A stretch of DNA of 64,000 nucleotides, taken from positions 20,709-84,708 of the forward strand of contig NZ_RXYK01000009.1 of NCBI RefSeq assembly GCF_003968655.1. The letters are read 5' to 3'. Shown one piece after another: positions 1-8,279 of this stretch. The stretch's first letter is position 1. Every line of letters begins with the position of its first letter. A program made the position numbers and the translations under genes. Under the pieces are notes generated by a model. It was not told where the DNA came from, did no database searches, and saw only the letters and a program-made list of their open reading frames with translations. This DNA is from Chlorobium phaeovibrioides (GTDB taxonomy: Bacteria > Bacteroidota > Chlorobiia > Chlorobiales > Chlorobiaceae).

Positions 1-2
1 AT

Positions 3-731
3 CTTGACGAGGTCATCATGCTTGGCAATGAGGAAGATCTTGATGAAACCAAGGGACCCCGTGAGGTTCAGGAGCGCATCATTGAAAAGGTCTACCACCG
101 TTCGGAACGCAGAATGCTGCCGAAGCGCCGGAAGGGTTTTATTCGTGAAGCCTATGTGGGTGGACACAAGGTCTTCCTCCGGACAGGGGAGTATGAAGAT
201 GGTGCCCTTGGCGAGGTGTTTATTGACATGTACAAGGAGGGTGCTTCCTTCAAGGGTCTTCTGAACTGCTTCGCTGTGCTTGCCTCAAAGGCGCTGCAGT
301 ATGGTATGCCGCTTGAAGAGCTGGTTGACAGCTTCACCTTCACCCGGTTCGAGCCGGCCGGTGCAGTTCAGGGGCACAATGCCATCAAGAACTCCACCTC
401 AATTCTTGACTATGTGTTCCGCTCCATCGGTTACGACTATCTCGGCCGCAAGGATTTTGTCCATGTAAAGGCGGTTGATGAAGTTGCCGAAAACGGTACT
501 GCAGGCAAGCAGAAACAGAGCGCGCAGGAAAAACAGTCTGCGGTTGAGCCTGTTATGGCAGTTCATCATGCCCAGTCAGAATATTCCAATACCCTGAAGA
601 GCCAGATTGTTCAGGCAAAAGTACAGGGCTATACCGGAGAACAGTGTGAAAACTGCGGTTCCATGCGCGTCAAGCAGAATGGAACCTGCAAGGTCTGTGA
701 GGATTGCGGCATGACGACCGGCTGCTCCTAA
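3..731 (+). CDS. nrdJ: Vitamin B12-dependent ribonucleotide reductase, C-terminal part
   Basis: The reading frame is open from the window edge, so only the last 242 codons are present. Class II ribonucleotide reductase makes deoxyribonucleotides using adenosylcobalamin and works with or without oxygen, which suits an anaerobe. The visible part holds the TSCPD-type region ([20 protein letters not shown] onward, then a stretch rich in Ala/Gln/Lys) and ends in a Cys-rich zinc ribbon ([14 protein letters not shown], final TTGCS) typical of long NrdJ proteins, whose tail cysteines re-reduce the active site. The catalytic barrel and cobalamin-binding residues lie outside the window. The stop overlaps the convergent ATPase gene by 4 bp. 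The assignment is firm even though the gene is partial. Confidence 0.9.
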   Translation, partial: LDEVIMLGNEEDLDETKGPREVQERIIEKVYHRSERRMLPKRRKGFIREAYVGGHKVFLRTGEYEDGALGEVFIDMYKEGASFKGLLNCFAVLASKALQYGMPLEELVDSFTFTRFEPAGAVQGHNAIKNSTSILDYVFRSIGYDYLGRKDFVHVKAVDEVAENGTAGKQKQSAQEKQSAVEPVMAVHHAQSEYSNTLKSQIVQAKVQGYTGEQCENCGSMRVKQNGTCKVCEDCGMTTGCS

Positions 732-1429
732 GCAGTTTTACCGGTAGGCCGGAACCCGGTCAGAGAGGGCTCAATAGATGTTTCGTGTATGTTGAGCCCC
801 TCTATCAGCAGAGTGCGGGAAGGGGAGTGGCGGACCAGTTCGTAATCGTGGGTGCCGACAACCACGATAATGCCTTTCTGGTTGATTTTCTTCAGGTACT
901 CAAGAATTTCCAGTGATGTGTCGGGGTCGAGGTTTCCTGTTGGCTCATCAGCCAGGATGACCAGTGGCTCACGCACCAGCGCCCGGGCAATGGCAACCCT
1001 CTGTTGTTCCCCTCCTGAAAGGCGAAATGGCATTTCTCTTGCCGCATCCTGAAGCCCTACACTTTCAAGCGCCTGCATGACGGAGTTTTTTATCAGTTTT
1101 TCTTTTGTTCCCGTGACCTTCAGGACAAAGGCCAGGTTGTCATATACCGAGCGGTCCTCAAGAAGCCTGAAGTCCTGGAATACAATCCCGAGTTTTCTGC
1201 GGAGCAGGGGAATCTCGCGGTTTTTTATGGTACGGGAATTGTATCCGGCAATATGGATCTCACCTTTTTTCGGCCTGATGTCCATATACATCGACTTCAG
1301 AAGCGTTGACTTTCCGCTGCCGCTCCGGCCCACAATATAGAGCAGTTCGCCATGCTGAACGGTCAGGTTCAGATTGGTGAATACAGGCTTTTTGTTCAGT
1401 TCCAGGTCAACATTGATGAAAGAAATCAT
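728..1429 (-). CDS. ftsE: FtsE-like ABC transporter ATP-binding protein
   Basis: A 233-residue ABC ATPase. It has Walker [10 protein letters not shown] at residues 34-42, the Q-loop (VFQDFRLL), signature LSGGEQQR, Walker [14 protein letters not shown] and the H-loop histidine in GTHDYEL. The spacing and the FQDFRLL...SVYDNLAF wording are those of FtsE, which with membrane partner FtsX signals to septal peptidoglycan hydrolases during division. No ftsX lies next to it here, so the partner must be elsewhere, and a LolD/MacB-type ATPase cannot be fully excluded. It is the last gene of the DUF4293-pdxA-ftsE operon, with its start codon overlapping the pdxA stop (ATGA). Confidence 0.75.
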   Translation of the reverse strand: MISFINVDLELNKKPVFTNLNLTVQHGELLYIVGRSGSGKSTLLKSMYMDIRPKKGEIHIAGYNSRTIKNREIPLLRRKLGIVFQDFRLLEDRSVYDNLAFVLKVTGTKEKLIKNSVMQALESVGLQDAAREMPFRLSGGEQQRVAIARALVREPLVILADEPTGNLDPDTSLEILEYLKKINQKGIIVVVGTHDYELVRHSPSRTLLIEGLNIHETSIEPSLTGFRPTGKTA

Positions 1430-2442
1430 TGTACGGGTCCAGTTGGGTTTCTGTGTTGGGCAATACTGATGGCAAGCATGGCGGCTTCATAAAAGCTCTC
1501 TTCAGAGGCAGTTCCAGTACCGGCTCTATCGAATCCAGTGCCATGGTCGGGTGAAGTGCGGACTATGGGAAGGCCAAGGGTGACATTCACTCCGCTCTCA
1601 AACGCCATGACCTTGAAGGGGAGCAGCCCCTGGTCATGATACATGGCAACCACCCCATCATAGTGTTTCCACCGGCTGGAACCAAAAAAACCGTCTGCAG
1701 GAAAAGGGCCCTCAATATGCATTCCTGCATTGTGAAGCCGTTCTATCGCGGGGCTTATGACTGCGCCCTCTTCGCTGCCCATCACTCCGCCGTCGGAGGC
1801 ATGAGGGTTAAGACCAAGAACCGCCAGAGATGGTTCGTTTATAGCGAAATCCCTCTTGAGTGCTCCGGAAAGCTGCCTGAGAAAACCCTCAAGGTCCATT
1901 GAGCTTATGAGGGAGGGTACCCGGGAAATCGGTTCATGGATTGTGGCCAGCGCAACCTTCAGTCCTGTTCGGGCGTCGGCAAACATCATGATTGGAGAGG
2001 GAACACCGAACATGCGGCCCAGAAATCCCGTGTGGCCGGTGTCCTTGCACCCTGCGAGTGCCAGCGCTTCCTTGTGTATCGGGGCAGTGACAAGAGCGTC
2101 GCAAATGCCGTCCCGGCAGAGTTCCGCAGCACACTGTAATGACTGTATTGCCAGTGCACCGGCTTCAGCTGAAAGGGTGCCGGGGAGTATTGTTTCGGGT
2201 TCAGCAACCGAGATGACGGGAAGCACTCCGCAGCTGCATGGGGGAAGGTTTTGTGATAGAGCCGGAGCGTCAATTCTTTCGAGCTCAATCGGCAGGCCAA
2301 GCAAGTGGCGGTAGAATTTCATGACCTGCAGAGAGCCGGCAACAACCATGCTGTGGCCGCACCGCTGCATTTTCAGGAAACTTTTCAATATGACTTCCGG
2401 TCCTATCCCGTGCGGATCTCCCAGAGAGCAGACAATGCGCAT
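1426..2442 (-). CDS. pdxA: 4-hydroxythreonine-4-phosphate dehydrogenase
   Basis: PdxA oxidises 4-hydroxy-L-threonine phosphate with NAD(P)+ in the DXP-dependent route to pyridoxal phosphate; PdxJ then uses the product. The 338-residue protein starts with the family signature GDPHGIGPEV (GDPxGIGPE in most members). It carries VTAPIHKEA and the three metal-ligand histidines in GHTGF (H137), NPHASDGG and YHDQGLLPFK. Length is normal. The start lies 2 bp after the stop of the upstream DUF4293 gene and the stop overlaps ftsE by 4 bp, so all three are probably translated from one message. Confidence 0.93.
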   Translation of the reverse strand: MRIVCSLGDPHGIGPEVILKSFLKMQRCGHSMVVAGSLQVMKFYRHLLGLPIELERIDAPALSQNLPPCSCGVLPVISVAEPETILPGTLSAEAGALAIQSLQCAAELCRDGICDALVTAPIHKEALALAGCKDTGHTGFLGRMFGVPSPIMMFADARTGLKVALATIHEPISRVPSLISSMDLEGFLRQLSGALKRDFAINEPSLAVLGLNPHASDGGVMGSEEGAVISPAIERLHNAGMHIEGPFPADGFFGSSRWKHYDGVVAMYHDQGLLPFKVMAFESGVNVTLGLPIVRTSPDHGTGFDRAGTGTASEESFYEAAMLAISIAQHRNPTGPVQ

Positions 2443-2444
2443 GC

Positions 2445-2915
2445 TTAGAGCCTTTTGTAAGCGTTGGCAATTTTTTCATCCTTGACCACCCCTTTCATTG
2501 CCAGCCAGAAGAGTACCGGTTCAGGAAGAAGGATGAAAAATCCGGCTTCAGGCCGATGGGTAACTTCTGGTGCGAGTGCCTGAAAATGCTGGTTCATGAA
2601 GTGTGCGGCCGTGAGCCCTGTGAGAAGGTCGCCAAGAAAGAGGAGAATGGCGAGAAAAATGACGCTTCTCTGGAGTTCCCTTTTTTTGTAGAGGAATATG
2701 CCGGCAATGGCAGCCAGTGCAGTCAGAGGAGAAAATATGCCGGCCGCATAGCTGCCTGTTACGAAGAATGCCCCGGCTCCCGGGTAGAGAGAAAAATCCG
2801 AAAAAAGATACTGCTGTTCTGCTGTTACACTCCAGAAAGGCAAAAACATGCTTCCGGCTGCAAGCAGAGCTGCAAGAAAAAGGTAAAGAGTTTGGATTCG
2901 GGCTATCATGGCCAA
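2445..2915 (-). CDS. DUF4293 family membrane protein
   Basis: A 156-residue hydrophobic protein with about four predicted membrane segments: near the N terminus, after residue 45 (ITGSYAAGIFSPL-like stretch), around 75-95, and near the C terminus. It opens with IARIQTLYLFLAALLA, the RIQTLYL start typical of the DUF4293 family found in Bacteroidetes and Chlorobi. No function is established for that family. An alternative start two codons downstream (at 2909, MIARIQ) matches the family better. It is first in a tight operon with pdxA and ftsE, but the context does not reveal a role. Confidence 0.7.
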   Translation of the reverse strand: MAMIARIQTLYLFLAALLAAGSMFLPFWSVTAEQQYLFSDFSLYPGAGAFFVTGSYAAGIFSPLTALAAIAGIFLYKKRELQRSVIFLAILLFLGDLLTGLTAAHFMNQHFQALAPEVTHRPEAGFFILLPEPVLFWLAMKGVVKDEKIANAYKRL

Positions 2916-3051
2916 CCATATGTTTTGTTATCAGAATCTTCAACAAGATACAATGCCTTGACTATAGGTCAAACCCATCAACATAAAGTTGTGATATGGA
3001 GGCAGGGCAAGAGGTGTTCAAGCTTTCAAATAGTTTTTGCTATTATTTAGT

Positions 3052-3061
3052 AATTGTTCTT
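3052..3061. promoter_or_regulatory. Decamer AATTGTTCTT upstream of peroxiredoxin
   Basis: This 10-mer lies about 95 bp before the peroxiredoxin start. Its reverse complement, AAGAACAATT, opens the dyad at 5651-5679 next to the Fur-family gene. The shared word could be half of an operator for PerR or for the neighbouring LuxR-type regulator. A second arm is not obvious here; a weaker look-alike (AAGAGGTGTTCAAG) lies about 40 bp upstream. Chance is possible in AT-rich spacer DNA. Confidence 0.25.
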
Positions 3062-3156
3062 GCTTAATTGAATGATTATGTTGTATCTTGGAGCAGAAAG
3101 AAGTTGAGCCCCAAAAAAACCGTAAACCAAACAATAAAGAAAGGAGACAGTGAACA

Positions 3157-3831
3157 ATGTCACAGCATCTTGAAGAGGAAATGTATTATGATATCTCCAT
3201 GCCGCTGCTTGGAGATGAATTCCCTGAGCTTGAAGTTCAGACGACGCATGGCCCAATGAATATTCCTGGTGATTTGAAGGGTTCATGGTTTGTGCTGTTC
3301 AGCCATCCTGCAGATTTCACGCCGGTATGCACGACTGAGTTTGTGGCTTTCCAGGAGCGGGTGCAGGAGTTTGATAAAATCGGCTGCAAGTTGATTGGCA
3401 TGAGCGTTGATCAGGTTTTCTCGCACATCAAGTGGGTGCAGTGGATCAAGGAGGAGCTTGATGTTGACATCACATTCCCGATTGTTGCGGCAAATGATCG
3501 TATTGCAAACAAACTCGGCATGCTGCATCCGGGCAAAGGAAGCAATACCGTCCGTGCCGTTTTTGTAGGCGACACGCATGGCAAGGTTCGTCTTGTACTC
3601 TACTACCCTCAGGAGATAGGCCGGAACATGGATGAGATTCTGCGTGCTGTCCAGGCGCTGCAGATTTCTGACAAACATAAAGTTGCCATGCCTGCAGACT
3701 GGCCGAACAATACGCTTCTGAAGGACCGCGTCATTATTCCGCCTGCTACCAATGTGGATGATGCCGACAAGCGTCCGCAGCAGTATGAGTGCTACGATTG
3801 GTGGTTCTGCCACAAGCCGCTTGATAAGTAG
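3157..3831 (+). CDS. Prx6-type 2-Cys peroxiredoxin
   Basis: A thiol peroxidase that reduces H2O2 and organic hydroperoxides. The 224-residue protein has the Prx6 layout: peroxidatic C58 in [13 protein letters not shown], the conserved Arg in NTVRAVF, and a long C-terminal dimerisation arm. Unlike one-Cys Prx6 it has two further cysteines near the end, C212 and C218 ([11 protein letters not shown]). They are six residues apart, as in archaeal thioredoxin peroxidases, so one can act as resolving Cys. The start is set by a strong AAAGGAG site about 8 bp upstream. It stands first in a block with a Dps-like ferritin, rubrerythrin and a PerR-like regulator. Confidence 0.9.
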   Translation: MSQHLEEEMYYDISMPLLGDEFPELEVQTTHGPMNIPGDLKGSWFVLFSHPADFTPVCTTEFVAFQERVQEFDKIGCKLIGMSVDQVFSHIKWVQWIKEELDVDITFPIVAANDRIANKLGMLHPGKGSNTVRAVFVGDTHGKVRLVLYYPQEIGRNMDEILRAVQALQISDKHKVAMPADWPNNTLLKDRVIIPPATNVDDADKRPQQYECYDWWFCHKPLDK

Positions 3832-3852
3832 ATTTCATTGTTGACCATCAAC

Positions 3853-3879
3853 AGGGGTCAGGCGTGAATACTGACCCCT
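3853..3879. repeat. Hairpin between peroxiredoxin and ferritin genes
   Basis: Perfect 9-bp stem AGGGGTCAG / CTGACCCCT with a 9-nt loop, starting 21 bp after the peroxiredoxin stop. No T-run follows, so it is either a weak terminator or an RNA-stabilising 3' hairpin. Confidence 0.6.
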
Positions 3880-3955
3880 ATGGTGGCTCTTTGGTATGAG
3901 TGCAGTCGCTGTATTGTTTTGTCAATTATGTCTTTAAATCAGGGAGGATTCAGCT

Positions 3956-4450
3956 ATGGGAACAAGAGGTCGTCAAATTGTGGGGGAACATCTTGACCGG
4001 GTGCTTGAGTTGCTCAACAAGGCTTATGCTGATGAGTGGCTGGCTTATTATCAATACTGGATAGGTTCCAAAATTGTGCAAGGGCCGATGAAGGATGCCG
4101 TTATGGCGGAGCTGCTGCAGCATGCTGCTGATGAGTTGCGGCATGCGGATTTGGTGAGTACCAGAATCATACAGCTTGGCGGTACTCCGCTGACAAGTCC
4201 GAAGCAGTGGTTCGACTGGACGAACTGCGGCTATGACGCGCCCGATGAGCCGTTTGTGAAGAACATTCTCGAACAGAATATTTCTGGGGAGCAGTGCGCT
4301 ATTTCAACATACAACAGTATTATTGAGGAGATAGGAATGAAAGATCCGATCACATTCAACCTTGCCGTGCAGATCATGCAGGACGAGGTGGAGCATGAGG
4401 AGGATCTCCAGTCTCTTCTGGAGGATCTTGGGGTGTTCATCAAACGCTGA
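3956..4450 (+). CDS. Dps-like ferritin (thioferritin/DPSL type)
   Basis: A 164-residue four-helix di-iron protein. The ligand set of bacterioferritin is present: E27, E60 and H63 (ExxH), E112, E144 and H147 (ExxH). There is no obvious haem-axial methionine pattern, and there are two cysteines, C91 (TNCGYD) and C114 (GEQCAIS), flanking the third ligand helix. This cysteine pair next to a bacterioferritin-like centre is the mark of DPSL/thioferritins described from Sulfolobus and Bacteroides, which assemble as Dps-like dodecamers and use peroxide to oxidise iron. The start follows a GGGAGGA site. It is probably an H2O2/iron detoxifier co-regulated with the flanking peroxiredoxin and rubrerythrin. 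Plain bacterioferritin is the alternative. Confidence 0.75.
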   Translation: MGTRGRQIVGEHLDRVLELLNKAYADEWLAYYQYWIGSKIVQGPMKDAVMAELLQHAADELRHADLVSTRIIQLGGTPLTSPKQWFDWTNCGYDAPDEPFVKNILEQNISGEQCAISTYNSIIEEIGMKDPITFNLAVQIMQDEVEHEEDLQSLLEDLGVFIKR

Positions 4451-4513
4451 GGATGCCTCTTAAAAGATGTTTTTATCAATCACCCTGTAAATCAAGAAGG
4501 AGGACGCATAGGT

Positions 4514-5014
4514 ATGCCATCAACACATGAGAATCTGAAAAACGCTTTTGCCGGCGAGAGCCAGGCCTATATGAAGTATGTGACTTTTGCCAAAAAGGCG
4601 GATAAGGATGGATTTGCCAATATTGCAAAACTGTTCCGGACAACTGCCGAGGCTGAAAGAATTCATGCAGAGGGTCATCTTGGAGCTGACGATGCCATCG
4701 GTTCAACTGCCGAGAATCTGGAGACGGCTATCGGTGGCGAGACATATGAGCATAATGAGATGTACCCGCCCATGTATGAGCAGGCTGTGGCAGAAGGGCA
4801 CAAGGCGAAGCGGATGTTCGGTTATGCAGTAGAGGCCGAGAAGGTGCACGCCGCACTGTACCGTTTTGCGCTTGAGGCAGTGAAGAGTGGCAAGGATATT
4901 GCTGCGACGGCTGTATGGCTTTGCCCTGTATGCGGCCATATTGAGCTGAACGCTCCTCCTGAATTCTGCCCCATCTGCAAAGTGAAGGCTGAGAAGTATG
5001 TGCAGGTTGCCTGA
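4514..5014 (+). CDS. rbr: Rubrerythrin
   Basis: Rubrerythrin reduces H2O2 to water in anaerobes with electrons from rubredoxin or NAD(P)H systems. The 166-residue protein has an N-terminal ferritin-like domain with di-iron ligands (GESQAYMKY, EAERIHAEGH, GGETYEHNEM, EAEKVHAALY). Its C-terminal rubredoxin-like domain carries the Fe(SCys)4 pairs CPVCG and CPICK. Length is typical of the short classical form. AGAAGGAGGA sits about 10 bp ahead of the ATG. It follows the Dps-like ferritin by 63 bp and is closed by an intrinsic terminator. Confidence 0.95.
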   Translation: MPSTHENLKNAFAGESQAYMKYVTFAKKADKDGFANIAKLFRTTAEAERIHAEGHLGADDAIGSTAENLETAIGGETYEHNEMYPPMYEQAVAEGHKAKRMFGYAVEAEKVHAALYRFALEAVKSGKDIAATAVWLCPVCGHIELNAPPEFCPICKVKAEKYVQVA

Positions 5015-5040
5015 AGAAGCTGCTCGGGACTCATGAGTAA

Positions 5041-5074
5041 AAAAAGCCCCCTATTGTAAGCCGGGGGCTTTTTT
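5041..5074. terminator. Bidirectional intrinsic terminator (rbr / perR)
   Basis: Stem GCCCCC / GGGGGC with an 11-nt loop, preceded by an A-run and followed by TTTTTT. It lies between the convergent rubrerythrin and Fur-family genes and can serve both strands. Confidence 0.9.
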
Positions 5075-5099
5075 ATTGCAGAAAAAAGTCGGGTCGGTC

Positions 5100-5555
5100 T
5101 TATTCCTTTCGGGCGGATTTTCTGCATGCCTCACAAATTCCGCTGATGATGACCCGCTTACCGAGAACCTTGAATTGACTGTTGTTTACCGCTTCGGGAA
5201 GCGGAATGGCGTCAAGCGTCTTATCGGAAAAGTCTGTGATTCCGCCACACTGAACGCAGTGAAGGTGATGATGGGGCTTCAGGTCCATGTCGAATCGCCT
5301 TACTCCTGAATGGGATTCAACGGTGTCTATGACGCCTATTTCCGCAAAGGTAAGCAGCGTCCGGTTGACTGTGTCAAAGGAAATTGTGGGGTTGGTTCGG
5401 ACAATGTTTCGGTATATCCGTTCTGCCGAAGGGTGCTCCCTGTTCCCGGCCAGCGCATGATATATGGCGAGCCGCTGCGGGGTGACTTTCAGGTGGTTTT
5501 CCCTGCATCGCTTCATGAACTGTTCAGTCTGCAGTACGGCGGGTTTGTTTTCCAT
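5100..5555 (-). CDS. perR: Fur-family regulator, probably PerR
   Basis: A metal-dependent repressor of about 151 residues. The N-terminal winged helix includes LKVTPQRLAIYHAL and TISFDTVNRTLLTFAEIGV; the dimerisation/metal domain has HHHLHCVQCG and GICEAC, the two structural zinc Cys pairs found in PerR and Fur. The position next to rubrerythrin, ferritin and peroxiredoxin argues for the peroxide sensor PerR over an iron regulator. An ATG 33 bp upstream (5588) is in frame, but GGGGG stands about 4-8 bp ahead of the ATG at 5555, which also gives a more usual N terminus. A dyad at 5651-5679 in the upstream spacer could be the autoregulatory site. Confidence 0.8.
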   Translation of the reverse strand: MENKPAVLQTEQFMKRCRENHLKVTPQRLAIYHALAGNREHPSAERIYRNIVRTNPTISFDTVNRTLLTFAEIGVIDTVESHSGVRRFDMDLKPHHHLHCVQCGGITDFSDKTLDAIPLPEAVNNSQFKVLGKRVIISGICEACRKSARKE

Positions 5556-5650
5556 GATGCCCCCGTTGTTTTGGAGTGATGAAGCCACTTGCGGGAAAGC
5601 GCTGAATTGGATAAAAATAATCTTTTTTTAATATAGTGAAAGTATTTGGA

Positions 5651-5679
5651 AAGAACAATTCTTATGTAAGAGTGTTCTT
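5651..5679. promoter_or_regulatory. Nested dyad between perR and LuxR-type gene
   Basis: Outer arms AAGAACA / TGTTCTT (7 bp, perfect) enclose inner arms TCTTA / TAAGA around a TG centre, with 2 and 1 unpaired bases between the arms. The site lies 95 bp before perR and 75 bp before the LuxR-type gene, so it could control either. No T-run follows in a position that would make a good terminator. It does not match the standard 7-1-7 Fur/PerR box exactly. Confidence 0.55.
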
Positions 5680-5754
5680 GTTCCTGAGGGGGCTCTTTTG
5701 TTACTCATCTCCGGAAATCATATTTTGTTGATAACCCTCATATCGTACCCTGCC

Positions 5755-6996
5755 ATGAAAGAGAAAAAGTGCCCCGTCACCGGACTGCCGATTGTACGGA
5801 AGCCGGAATGGGAGGTGTTCCATCCCGGACCGGATTACCGTGTGGTGTTTGAAACCATAGGTACGGACATCATCCATGCCATTGTATCGGCTGATCGGGG
5901 AACCTATCTTGATTTCATTGACAACGAACTCTTTCTCTCGGTATGCGCTGAACTGAAGGTTGAGAAGACAAAAGTGTATGTCGTCATCGATTATGATCCC
6001 ATCCGCGAAGTCAGTCTGAACTACAAACAGGATTATGCAGACCTGTTCTATAACTGGGGACCGTGGATAGCGCTTCTTGTTGTCTACAATGTTCATCCTG
6101 ATATTACAACCGACATGGAGGGGCTTGGTGCTCTGTGTCCCCTGAAGTCACGGGCGATGATTGTTGATACTTATGCTGATGCCATGCGGAGCGTTCTTGA
6201 GGCAAAAGAGCAGTGTGGACGAGATGATGTTCTTGATGCTGTTGCAGCGGATTCTGAGGAGGATCTCAAAAACCGTTTTCTCGCTGCTGTTGCGCGGCTT
6301 TCGTGGCTTGATCTTGTTAACCATCCTATTGATATTCCTCCGGCAGGCAGCGGGCGTGAGAGTTATTTTCAGGCACTTGAAGCCTTGCGCATGGACCTGC
6401 TGGAGCGCGAAGAACGCCATAAACTGCAGGTTGGAGCAATGAAGCAGGAGTATGCCGGGCGAGAAGCGCAGTATGGCATGCAACTTAACCTCCTTACCGA
6501 GGAGTCCCGAAAAAGCCGCAGGCATTTTGAGGCGGAAAGAGATTCGCTTAAGCAAATTCTTGCCCTCAAAGAGAGGGAGCTTGCCGGTGTGGCGCATCGC
6601 TATGATGATACCATTCATGTGCTCTCATCGCTTTGCCGTCAGATTGGCGAGGCAGGCATTGAGCCGAAGCTGCAGCAGGCTCTGGTTGGGGTGTGTTCGG
6701 ACCTTTCAGAGCGGGAGCAGGCAGGAAAGGCGCTGGGCTGTGAGCTGACCGAGGCGGATGCCGGATTTATGTCGACATTGGAGTCACTCCATCCTGTTTT
6801 GACTGAACGGGAGAGGCGTGTCAGCCTTTTTATCAAGATGAATTATTCCTCCAGAGAAATGTCGCGGATTCTGGGAGTATCGGTCAGGGGGGTAGAGAAT
6901 ATCAGGTATCGTCTCCATAAAAAAATCGGACTTCGCAGTCATCAGTCATTGAAGAATTATTTCGCCGGACTCGTTGTATCTGAGCTTATCCGATAG
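5755..6996 (+). CDS. LuxR-type HTH regulator with coiled coil and novel N-terminal domain
   Basis: A 413-residue protein in three parts. Residues 1 to about 165 form an alpha/beta domain (YRVVFETIGTDIIHAIVS, TKVYVVIDYDPIREVSL, WIALLVVYNVHPDI) that I cannot assign; it recalls STAS-like sensor domains of some bacterial kinases. Residues about 210-290 are charged and heptad-like, a likely coiled coil. The last 70 residues are a LuxR/GerE-type HTH (LTERERRVSLFIKMNYSSRE, then EMSRILGVSVRGVENIRYRL). There is no receiver or autoinducer domain. The frame is open upstream to a TTG at 5698, but the ATG at 5755 is the better start; no strong Shine-Dalgarno is seen. The target is unknown. The stop overlaps waaA by 40 bp, tail to tail. 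Confidence 0.7.
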   Translation: MKEKKCPVTGLPIVRKPEWEVFHPGPDYRVVFETIGTDIIHAIVSADRGTYLDFIDNELFLSVCAELKVEKTKVYVVIDYDPIREVSLNYKQDYADLFYNWGPWIALLVVYNVHPDITTDMEGLGALCPLKSRAMIVDTYADAMRSVLEAKEQCGRDDVLDAVAADSEEDLKNRFLAAVARLSWLDLVNHPIDIPPAGSGRESYFQALEALRMDLLEREERHKLQVGAMKQEYAGREAQYGMQLNLLTEESRKSRRHFEAERDSLKQILALKERELAGVAHRYDDTIHVLSSLCRQIGEAGIEPKLQQALVGVCSDLSEREQAGKALGCELTEADAGFMSTLESLHPVLTERERRVSLFIKMNYSSREMSRILGVSVRGVENIRYRLHKKIGLRSHQSLKNYFAGLVVSELIR

Positions 6997-8279
6997 GCGA
7001 CTTTTGCATCAATGGCATTTTCTATCAATCCTGAAATCATGGCTGTTGCTCCTGCTCCTTTCCGGATGAACTCTCCGGCAGCCTTTCCCTGTTTTTCTCT
7101 TTCCCCTTCCCTGTTGATGAGTCTGTCAAGGATCCGGCGGAGTTCATCGGGGGTTTGGACTGTTGATGCACCCCCTGTTTCCAGAAGAGTTTCGGCTTCG
7201 GGTGAGTTGTGGTATCGGGGCCCGAAAATGACGGGTATTGAGTAGACCGCAGGTTCAAGGGTGTTGTGAACATTGATGCCGAATCCTCCTCCCACGAAGG
7301 CTATTGAGGCAACCGAATAGAGCTCCAGCAGGTAGCCGGTCTGGTCTATGATGAGCACCTGCTTTCCGGCATCAAAGCGTTCATCAAGGGCAGATACCCG
7401 CATGAAGCCTAAATTCTTCTTCTGAAGGCGCTTTTCAAGACGCTCAATGGTTTCTGTGCCAACCTTGTGCGGAACCAGAATGAGTGAGGGTGGATTGTGA
7501 AGGGTGCGCATTGCCTCCAGTATCGTTTCTTCGTCTTTTTCCCAGACACTGCCCGCCACAAGAACAGTGCGGTTCATGAAGAGGGGTTTGAGGCGGGCGA
7601 CACGCTCCGTGTTTTTGCTGCGTAGAATGACCTGGTCAATTCTTGGCTCTCCTGCGGTTTGAGCCTGAAGGCATCCAAACTGCTCCCTGAATGCACGGGT
7701 ATTGCTCTCGGATACGGTGAAAATCCGGTCGAAAAGATTGAAAAGGGTGCGGTAAAAGCCTTTTAGAAGCGGGTTGAAGTAGGCGGAACCAGGCCGGAGC
7801 ACGGCGGCGGCAAGAACCATTGTGGCACCGTGCCGTTTTGCAGCAAGGAGGTGGTTGGGCCAAAAGTCGTAACGCATCAACATGAAGAGGTCGGCATGCA
7901 GGAGCGATGCTGTTTTTTCGGCATTGTCGGGGGTGTCTGCCGGAAGATAGAATACAATGTCGGCGTCAGGGTAGTCTTTTCTTGCGTTGTATCCGGAATC
8001 GGAGAGGAATGAGACAAAAACGGCAAGGTCGGGGCGGCTTGCTTTGATGGTTGAAATGACGGGGCGCGCCTGCTCAAACTCTCCAACTGATGAGGCGTGG
8101 ATCCATATCCGGAACTTTCCGGGAGGAATGGCGCTGGTGGCGTTTTCGAGCTCGGGGAAGACTGTGTGGCGAAGCGCAAAAAACAGCCTGGCTTTTGACT
8201 GCACTTTGCCGAGCTGTTTGAGAATAAAAAGGGCCGCTGGAAGAAGCAGGTTGTATAAGGTGATTCCGGTATTCTGCAT
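6957..8279 (-). CDS. waaA: 3-deoxy-D-manno-octulosonic acid (Kdo) transferase
   Basis: WaaA/KdtA transfers Kdo from CMP-Kdo to lipid A precursor at the inner membrane. The protein has an N-terminal hydrophobic anchor (LYNLLLPAALFIL) and the GT30 N-terminal motif HASSVGEFEQARP, whose Glu is catalytic. The GT-B C-terminal domain follows, with SVWEKDEETIL, ILVPHK and FVGGGFGINVHNTLEPA. The GGGF...NxxEP stretch binds the nucleotide sugar. I chose the ATG at 8279 because AGAGGA stands about 11 bp upstream and the anchor then begins immediately; 8312 is an in-frame alternative adding 11 polar residues. It is encoded alone, divergent from the helicase gene. Confidence 0.92.
   Translation of the reverse strand: MQNTGITLYNLLLPAALFILKQLGKVQSKARLFFALRHTVFPELENATSAIPPGKFRIWIHASSVGEFEQARPVISTIKASRPDLAVFVSFLSDSGYNARKDYPDADIVFYLPADTPDNAEKTASLLHADLFMLMRYDFWPNHLLAAKRHGATMVLAAAVLRPGSAYFNPLLKGFYRTLFNLFDRIFTVSESNTRAFREQFGCLQAQTAGEPRIDQVILRSKNTERVARLKPLFMNRTVLVAGSVWEKDEETILEAMRTLHNPPSLILVPHKVGTETIERLEKRLQKKNLGFMRVSALDERFDAGKQVLIIDQTGYLLELYSVASIAFVGGGFGINVHNTLEPAVYSIPVIFGPRYHNSPEAETLLETGGASTVQTPDELRRILDRLINREGEREKQGKAAGEFIRKGAGATAMISGLIENAIDAKVAYRISSDTTSPAK

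Noticed and set aside
5698..5754. Upstream extension of the LuxR-type gene from a TTG at 5698
   Set aside because: It adds a hydrophobic 19-residue stretch without a ribosome site; the ATG at 5755 gives the natural start.
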